From: Lachnospiraceae bacterium
GTDB lineage: Bacteria; Bacillota; Clostridia; Lachnospirales; Lachnospiraceae
DNA: 35,264 nucleotides
Assembly: GCA_028693165.1 (NCBI GenBank)
Contig: JAQUVX010000031.1
Coordinates: 1 to 35,264, forward strand
Direction: 5' to 3'
Shown here in pieces: positions 30,510 through 35,264 of the stretch (its first letter is position 1; each line of letters begins with the position of its first letter). The translations under genes and the position numbers were made by a program. The notes below the pieces were generated by a model that was not told the origin of the DNA, made no database searches, and saw only the letters and a program-made list of their open reading frames with translations.

Positions 30510-31286
30510 TTACTTCGCAGCTTTGATATTCTTCAGTTCCTCGAACACCACATCATTCAACACCTTAATGTAGGTTCCCTTCATCCCGGAGGAACGGGAT
30601 TCGATCACGCCGGCGCTCTCAAACTTGCGAAGGGCGTTGACGATGACCGAGCGAGTGATGCCGACCCGATCCGCGATCTTGCTGGCAACCAGAATTCCCT
30701 CATTGCCATCCAGCTCTTCAAAAATGTGGGTGATTGCTTCCAGCTCCGAGAAGGATAAGGTACTGATCGCGGATTTCACGATCTGAACCTTTCTGGTCTC
30801 CTCTGCACTCTCCTCGTTTACGGAGCGCATCATTTCGAGACCGACAACGGTCGTTCCGTACTCACTCAAAATAATATCATCGATGTCATACTGCGCATCG
30901 TCCTTATAGATGAACAGGGTACCAAGACGCTCCCCGGCAATATCGATCGGTGTGATAATCGCCTGATACTTCTTTACGTTCTCCTCGGCAAATCCCAGAG
31001 TAGCCAGGTTTACGTTCTCCTTTGTGGAGAGGATACTGAGCAGACGTTCATTCAGCATGCGGTCTACAAAACCTCCGACCTGATCTTCGATCAACTCTTC
31101 GATCTCATCCACACCAGAACAAATGCCGACCCCAAGTACCTTGCCTTTCTTGCTGATCACAAGAATGTTCGACAGCAGGATTTCACTCAACACTTTACAG
31201 ATATCGTTGAATACGACCTTGTGAGAACTGTTATTATGCAACAATTTATTGATTTTTCTAGTCTTATCAAGAAGCTGAACACTCAT
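30510..31286 (-). CDS. codY: CodY, global GTP/branched-chain amino acid-responsive repressor
   Basis: Low-GC Gram-positive regulator that represses starvation genes when GTP and branched-chain amino acids are plentiful. The N-terminal GAF domain (about 1-155) begins SVQLLDKTRKINKLL. The C-terminal winged helix has ASKIADRVGITRSVIVNALR followed by KFESAGVIESRSSGMKGTYI, almost unchanged across Firmicutes. The length of 258 residues is typical. The ATG at 31286 follows GAGGAGG by 9 bases; an earlier ATG six codons upstream has no such site. It has its own promoter and terminator between topA and rpsB. Confidence 0.97.
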   Translation of the reverse strand: MSVQLLDKTRKINKLLHNNSSHKVVFNDICKVLSEILLSNILVISKKGKVLGVGICSGVDEIEELIEDQVGGFVDRMLNERLLSILSTKENVNLATLGFAEENVKKYQAIITPIDIAGERLGTLFIYKDDAQYDIDDIILSEYGTTVVGLEMMRSVNEESAEETRKVQIVKSAISTLSFSELEAITHIFEELDGNEGILVASKIADRVGITRSVIVNALRKFESAGVIESRSSGMKGTYIKVLNDVVFEELKNIKAAK

Positions 31287-31346
31287 TTCGCAAAACCTCC
31301 TCAACTATTTTATATTTTGCACCCCAAAATCTACTATACTGGATAA

Positions 31347-31375
31347 ATTTTAACACGATTGCAAAATAATAACAA
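31347..31375 (-). promoter_or_regulatory. Candidate promoter of codY
   Basis: TTGTTA (31375-31370), a 17-base spacer and TAAAAT (31352-31347) on the minus strand, about 60 bases before the codY ATG. A TATAGT box lies further downstream without a matching -35. Confidence 0.45.
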
Positions 31376-31413
31376 TAGTTTTTGGAAATTTTATGATTTT
31401 TTTAATTATTATA

Positions 31414-33492
31414 CTATTTTGGATCTAAATTCATGCTATAACCACACTGTTCATCTCCACACAACAGCTTGTTGCCCTTCTCGACCATATAACCGCCGCA
31501 CTGCGGACATTTCTGAACGGATGGTTTCTGCCAGGACATGAAATCGCATTCCGGGTTGTTCTCACATCCGTAGTAGCGCCGTCCCTTCTTGGTCTTTTTG
31601 ACCACCACATCCTTGCCGCATTTCGGGCACGGGACATCGATTTTCTCCAGATAAGGCTTGGTGTTGCGGCAATCCGGGAAGCCCGGACATGCCAGGAATT
31701 TCCCATGAGGGCCGTATTTGATTACCATATTCCGGCCGCACAGATCACAAATGACATCCGTGACCTCATCCGCAATCTTGACCGATTCCAGCGTCTTCTC
31801 CGCCGTCTTCACAGCTTCGTCCAGATCTGGGTAGAAATTCTCCACGATTGTTTTCCATTTTACAGTTCCGTCTGCCACCTTATCAAGCAGCAGCTCCATA
31901 TTCGCCGTAAAGCTGGTGTCCACAATGCTGGTAAAGCACTTCTTCATGATCCCGTTCACTACTTCCCCAAGCTCGGTGGCATAGAGGTTCTTGTTCTCCT
32001 TGGTCACATAATGCCGTGCCAAAATCGTCGTGATCGTCGGCGCATAGGTACTCGGACGTCCAATCCCCTGTTCTTCCAGCGCTTTTACAAGAGAAGCCTC
32101 CGTATAATGAGCGGGCGGCTGTGTGAAATGCTGGCTTGGCCTCAGCTCCGACAGGTTCAGCACATTGCCCTTCTCCAGTTTGTTAAACAGTGTATTGGTA
32201 TCCTCTTTATCTTCTTCCTGCACATATACAGACATAAAGCCGTCAAATACCAGTTTGGAGGCTGCCATGGTAAACAGATAATCTCCGGCCGCAATCTTGA
32301 CCGAGGTAGTCTCATAGATCGCAGGCTGCATACGGCTGGCCGCAAAGCGCTTCCAGATCAGCTGATAGAGACGGAACTGATCTCGCTGCAAAGATTCCTT
32401 TACCTGATTGGGAGTCAGATTGATATCGGTAGGACGAATCGCCTCATGGGCGTCCTGAATCTTCGCCGTACTCTTCTTCACCTGTTCACTTTTCAGCACG
32501 TACTGCTCCCCGTAATTTGCTTCCACAAACTGGCGCGCTGCCGCATCGGCCTCCTCCGCAATACGAGTGGAATCGGTACGCAGATACGTGATCAGACCGA
32601 TCGATCCGTGCCCCTTCACATCAACACCTTCATAGAGCTGCTGCGCCAGGCGCATCGTCTTCTGTGTCGAGTAATTCAGCACCTTGGAAGCCTCCTGCTG
32701 AAGGGTACTGGTGGTAAACGGAATCGGCGGTTTCTTCGTGCGCTCGCCGGCCTTCACCTCATCCACGACAAACTGCTGACTGTCCAGACCTTGTAAGATC
32801 TGATCCAGGTCTTCTTTCCGGTTAATTGCCAGTTTTTCTTTTCTGCTTCCATAAAACTTCGCAGTCAGAATCTTCTTTGCACTGCCCTGAGACAGATCTG
32901 CCTCCAGATTCCAGTATTCTTCCGGAATGAATGCATTGATCTCATCTTCCCGGTCACAGATCATGCGCAGTGCCACGGACTGTACACGTCCTGCACTTAA
33001 GCCTCTCTTGACCTTGGCCCAGAGAAGCGGACTGATGGAATAGCCCACCATACGATCCAGAATTCGTCTCGCCTGCTGTGCATCTACCAGACTCATATCG
33101 ATCTCGCGCGGATTCTTCAAAGAATTCTTCACCGCATTCTTGGTAATCTCATTGAAGCTGATACGGTAAACTTTTTTGTTCTTTGCTTCCTCCAGTTTCA
33201 GCGCCTTCATCAAATGCCAGGAAATCGCTTCCCCCTCGCGGTCAGGGTCAGTCGCAAGATAGATCTTGTCGGCCTTCTTGGCCTCCTGACGAAGCTTCGC
33301 CATAATGTCGCCTTTTCCACGGATGGTAATATACCGCGGTTCGTAGTCATGCTCCACATCAATACCAAGCGTGCTTTTCGGAAGGTCACGCACATGACCG
33401 TTCGATGCATCCACCATATAATTAGAACCCAGGAATTTTTTGATTGTCTTTACTTTTGCCGGGGATTCCACAATTACTAAACTATTCGCCAT
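31414..33492 (-). CDS. topA: DNA topoisomerase I (type IA)
   Basis: Relaxes negative supercoils by cutting one strand. The Toprim domain opens the protein (LVIVESPAKVKTIKKFLG) and has DPDREGEAISWHL. The catalytic Tyr lies in LITYLRTDSTRI. The C-terminal 120 residues carry three four-cysteine zinc-ribbon units (CDLCG, CPKCG and CPQCG with their later partners). The length of 692 residues matches the Bacillus/Clostridium enzyme. I chose the ATG at 33492 with AGGAG just upstream, since the longer frame runs into dprA. It lies 17 bases after dprA. Confidence 0.98.
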   Translation of the reverse strand: MANSLVIVESPAKVKTIKKFLGSNYMVDASNGHVRDLPKSTLGIDVEHDYEPRYITIRGKGDIMAKLRQEAKKADKIYLATDPDREGEAISWHLMKALKLEEAKNKKVYRISFNEITKNAVKNSLKNPREIDMSLVDAQQARRILDRMVGYSISPLLWAKVKRGLSAGRVQSVALRMICDREDEINAFIPEEYWNLEADLSQGSAKKILTAKFYGSRKEKLAINRKEDLDQILQGLDSQQFVVDEVKAGERTKKPPIPFTTSTLQQEASKVLNYSTQKTMRLAQQLYEGVDVKGHGSIGLITYLRTDSTRIAEEADAAARQFVEANYGEQYVLKSEQVKKSTAKIQDAHEAIRPTDINLTPNQVKESLQRDQFRLYQLIWKRFAASRMQPAIYETTSVKIAAGDYLFTMAASKLVFDGFMSVYVQEEDKEDTNTLFNKLEKGNVLNLSELRPSQHFTQPPAHYTEASLVKALEEQGIGRPSTYAPTITTILARHYVTKENKNLYATELGEVVNGIMKKCFTSIVDTSFTANMELLLDKVADGTVKWKTIVENFYPDLDEAVKTAEKTLESVKIADEVTDVICDLCGRNMVIKYGPHGKFLACPGFPDCRNTKPYLEKIDVPCPKCGKDVVVKKTKKGRRYYGCENNPECDFMSWQKPSVQKCPQCGGYMVEKGNKLLCGDEQCGYSMNLDPK

Positions 33493-33509
33493 AGTCACTC
33501 CTGTTATTC

Positions 33510-34622
33510 TTATTCGAGTTTTTTTCCATAATAGTGATTGGCGGAGCGGAACACGTATCCGCCCAGTTCCAGTTCCAGCAAAATGCCCATACATTCGCTT
33601 AAACCAAGGCCACTTTTCGCCAAAATTTCATCCAAATGTTTCGGTTTGAAATCCAAGCAACTATACACCATTTTTTCCTTCTTGGCAAGACAATTTACAT
33701 TTTTTTCATGAATAATTAACTCTTTCTGACATTTTATCCCCAGAAACTCCATGATATCTTTCGGAAAATTTGCCATATGAGCACCGTCCTGAATCAACCG
33801 GTTGCATCCGGCACTCAGCGGATCCGTAATGCGGCCCGGAACTGCAAACACCTCTCTTCCCTGATCCAGTCCAAGCTCTGCCGTAATCAGGGATCCGCTT
33901 CGCTCTTTCGCCTCCACCACCAGAATCGCATCGGCCAGACCACTTATGATCCGGTTGCGCATCGGAAAATTCTTCGACGCGGGCCGGGTATCCAGCGGAA
34001 ACTCCGACAAAATCCCTCCCGTCTGCGTCAGCTTCTCATAAATCCGGAAATGGGCGGACGGGTAACAGATGTTGACACCACATCCAAGAACCGCGAAGGT
34101 TGCTCTTCCTGCGTCCAGGGCACCCTGATGCGCTGCGCCGTCGATTCCAAGTGCCAGTCCGCTTACAATCTGCACGCCTTCGCTCGCCAGGCTCCGGGCG
34201 AATTCTCTGGCAATCTGCTCGCCATAGGCAGAACAGCCCCTTGCCCCCACGATCGCCAGAACCGGTTTGTCGTCCTCAGGAAGTGCGCCGCGCACAAACA
34301 GTCCCATCGGATAGGAATGAATTTCCCGAAGCCGGCCGGGATATGTTTTCTCCAGCGGTGTAATAAACTGAATTCCCCGTTCTGCCAGCTGATCATAACG
34401 TTTCTGACTTTCCCCATATGCCTGTTTCCATTCCAAAAGTGCTTCTACCTGGTTCTTCTTAAGAATCCCCGCCTTAAGCAGAGGTATTTCTTCTATATTA
34501 ATAAGATTGCCAAAGCGCTCAAAATAAATACCAAGCTTTTGAATGGATGCCGCCCCAAGAAAAGGTGCTTCGCAGAGCCAATGCAATGCCCGGCGCTCCT
34601 GTTCCAATGTTTCTTTTTCCAT
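33510..34622 (-). CDS. dprA: DprA/Smf DNA-processing protein
   Basis: Binds incoming single-stranded DNA during transformation and loads RecA; found in many species not known to be competent. The 370 residues comprise an N-terminal SAM-like domain, a Rossmann-like core (VGARGCSAYGEQIAREFA, GLALGIDGAAHQGAL, GCGVNICYPSAH, then RNRIISGL) and a C-terminal winged helix (about 305-370). AAAGGAG lies upstream of the ATG. It starts 3 bases after the ComM/YifB-type gene and precedes topA, the common clostridial order. Confidence 0.97.
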   Translation of the reverse strand: MEKETLEQERRALHWLCEAPFLGAASIQKLGIYFERFGNLINIEEIPLLKAGILKKNQVEALLEWKQAYGESQKRYDQLAERGIQFITPLEKTYPGRLREIHSYPMGLFVRGALPEDDKPVLAIVGARGCSAYGEQIAREFARSLASEGVQIVSGLALGIDGAAHQGALDAGRATFAVLGCGVNICYPSAHFRIYEKLTQTGGILSEFPLDTRPASKNFPMRNRIISGLADAILVVEAKERSGSLITAELGLDQGREVFAVPGRITDPLSAGCNRLIQDGAHMANFPKDIMEFLGIKCQKELIIHEKNVNCLAKKEKMVYSCLDFKPKHLDEILAKSGLGLSECMGILLELELGGYVFRSANHYYGKKLE

Positions 34623-34625
34623 CCG

Positions 34626-35264
34626 TCAGTCTCCTTTCCCCCAGTATTTCTCTGCCAGATCCCGATACCCCACCGCTTCACTCAGATGAGCCCGCTCAAT
34701 CTGATGCGCGCCTGCCAGATCGGCAATCGTGCGCGCCACCTTTAAAACCTTATTGCAGCCACGCGCACTCAGCTTCATCTTCTGAAAAACCGTCTGGAGA
34801 AACTGCTCATCCTCCGGGTTCAGTCTGCAATACCTGCGAATCTCGCGGCTGCCCATATCGCCGTTAAACAGAATCGCACTGTCCAAAAAGCGCTCCCTCT
34901 GAATACTCCGGGCACGCTCCACCCGCATTCGTATGTCCCGGGAAGCTTCCTTTAAGCCAGCTCCGCGCATCTCCTGAAAGCTGATCGGAGCCGCCTCCGC
35001 ACAGATGTCGATTCGATCCAGAAGCGGCCCGGAGATCCTGCCCAGATATTTATTGACCTGCTCACGTGTGCAGGAGCAGCGATCCCGATCCGGGTAGAAT
35101 CCGCAGGGGCAGGGATTCATCGCCGCCACCAGCATAAAATGTGCCGGGAATTCATAACGGCCATGAACCCGGGACACGGTGACCCGATGCTCCTCCATGG
35201 GCTGACGCAGAATCTCCAGTGTCTTCTTCTGAAATTCCGGAAGCTCATCCAGAAACAACACACC
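34626..35264 (-). CDS. ComM/YifB-type AAA+ ATPase of the magnesium chelatase family (partial)
   Basis: Only the C-terminal 212 residues are in the window; the N-terminal Lon-like domain and Walker A lie beyond base 35264. Visible are Walker B (VLFLDELPEF), the cysteine-bearing NPCPCGFYPD and CSCTREQV, the arginine-finger region ISGPLLDRIDI and the C-terminal Mg-chelatase helical domain (LSARGCNKVLKVARTIADL). In Gram-negative bacteria ComM is a helicase for branch migration in transformation; the role here is inferred. It is directly upstream of dprA. Confidence 0.92.
   Translation of the reverse strand, partial: GVLFLDELPEFQKKTLEILRQPMEEHRVTVSRVHGRYEFPAHFMLVAAMNPCPCGFYPDRDRCSCTREQVNKYLGRISGPLLDRIDICAEAAPISFQEMRGAGLKEASRDIRMRVERARSIQRERFLDSAILFNGDMGSREIRRYCRLNPEDEQFLQTVFQKMKLSARGCNKVLKVARTIADLAGAHQIERAHLSEAVGYRDLAEKYWGKGD

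Noticed and set aside
31353-31413. Possible CodY box or topA terminator in the A/T-rich gap before codY
   Set aside because: The best match to the CodY consensus has many mismatches, and the only stem (AATAGT/ACTATT) is too weak to call.
31705-32796. Plus-strand open frame of 363 codons opposite topA
   Set aside because: It is antisense to the Toprim and catalytic parts of topA, with biased composition and no motif.
33777-34745. Plus-strand open frame of 322 codons opposite dprA
   Set aside because: It is antisense to dprA and the end of the ComM/YifB-type gene, with no domain and no start signals.

Overview
This window looks like a chromosomal core region of a Gram-positive anaerobe of the class Clostridia, most likely family Lachnospiraceae. 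The evidence is a PolC-type replicative polymerase, CodY, the gene order dprA-topA-codY-rpsB-tsf and pyrH-frr-uppS-cdsA-dxr-rseP-ispG-polC, strong AGGAGG ribosome binding sites and roughly half GC content. I cannot place it below family. Every protein and RNA gene I can support is on the minus strand, so transcription runs from high to low coordinates.

Layout in transcription order. 35264-30510: a partial ComM/YifB-type ATPase, dprA, topA and codY. 30279-28505: rpsB and tsf, with a terminator-like hairpin between them and a strong terminator after tsf. 28344-26390: an Rrf2-type regulator, overlapping by 4 bases a protein that joins a serine-beta-lactamase fold without its catalytic residues to a DUF302 domain. 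26110-23072: a very large cyclic-di-GMP protein (receiver, degenerate GGDEF, EAL, receiver, PAS-like, GGDEF) whose first receiver domain is cut by an in-frame amber codon. 23043-15379: a molybdenum block with a ModE-like regulator, a MoeA-like protein with a cysteine-rich tail, moaC, moaA, a MOSC-MogA fusion, modA, modB, modC and xdhC. 15068-14385: an Sfp-type phosphopantetheinyl transferase. 14347-3612: pyrH, frr, uppS, cdsA, dxr, rseP, ispG and polC, a compact operon for translation, envelope lipid, isoprenoid and replication functions. 3497-521: csoR and copA (copper sensing and export). 451-158: tRNA-Pro(CGG), tRNA-Glu(CTC) and tRNA-Thr(CGT). Bases 1-118 hold nothing I recognise.

How the genes work together. 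The molybdenum genes form one functional unit: ModABC takes up molybdate, MoaA and MoaC start pterin synthesis, MogA and the MoeA-like protein act on adenylation and metal insertion, and XdhC matures a molybdenum hydroxylase that is not in the window. This unit, the cyclic-di-GMP protein and the Rrf2/DUF302 pair together separate tsf from pyrH, two genes that usually lie next to each other, by about 14 kb. CsoR controls copA through a clear operator. copA carries a C-terminal CopZ-like domain that has kept its own ribosome binding site and start codon. The most unusual signals are this copA/copZ fusion, the amber-interrupted receiver domain, the serine-hydrolase-like protein that has lost its catalytic residues, and the csoR promoter nested inside the polC terminator.
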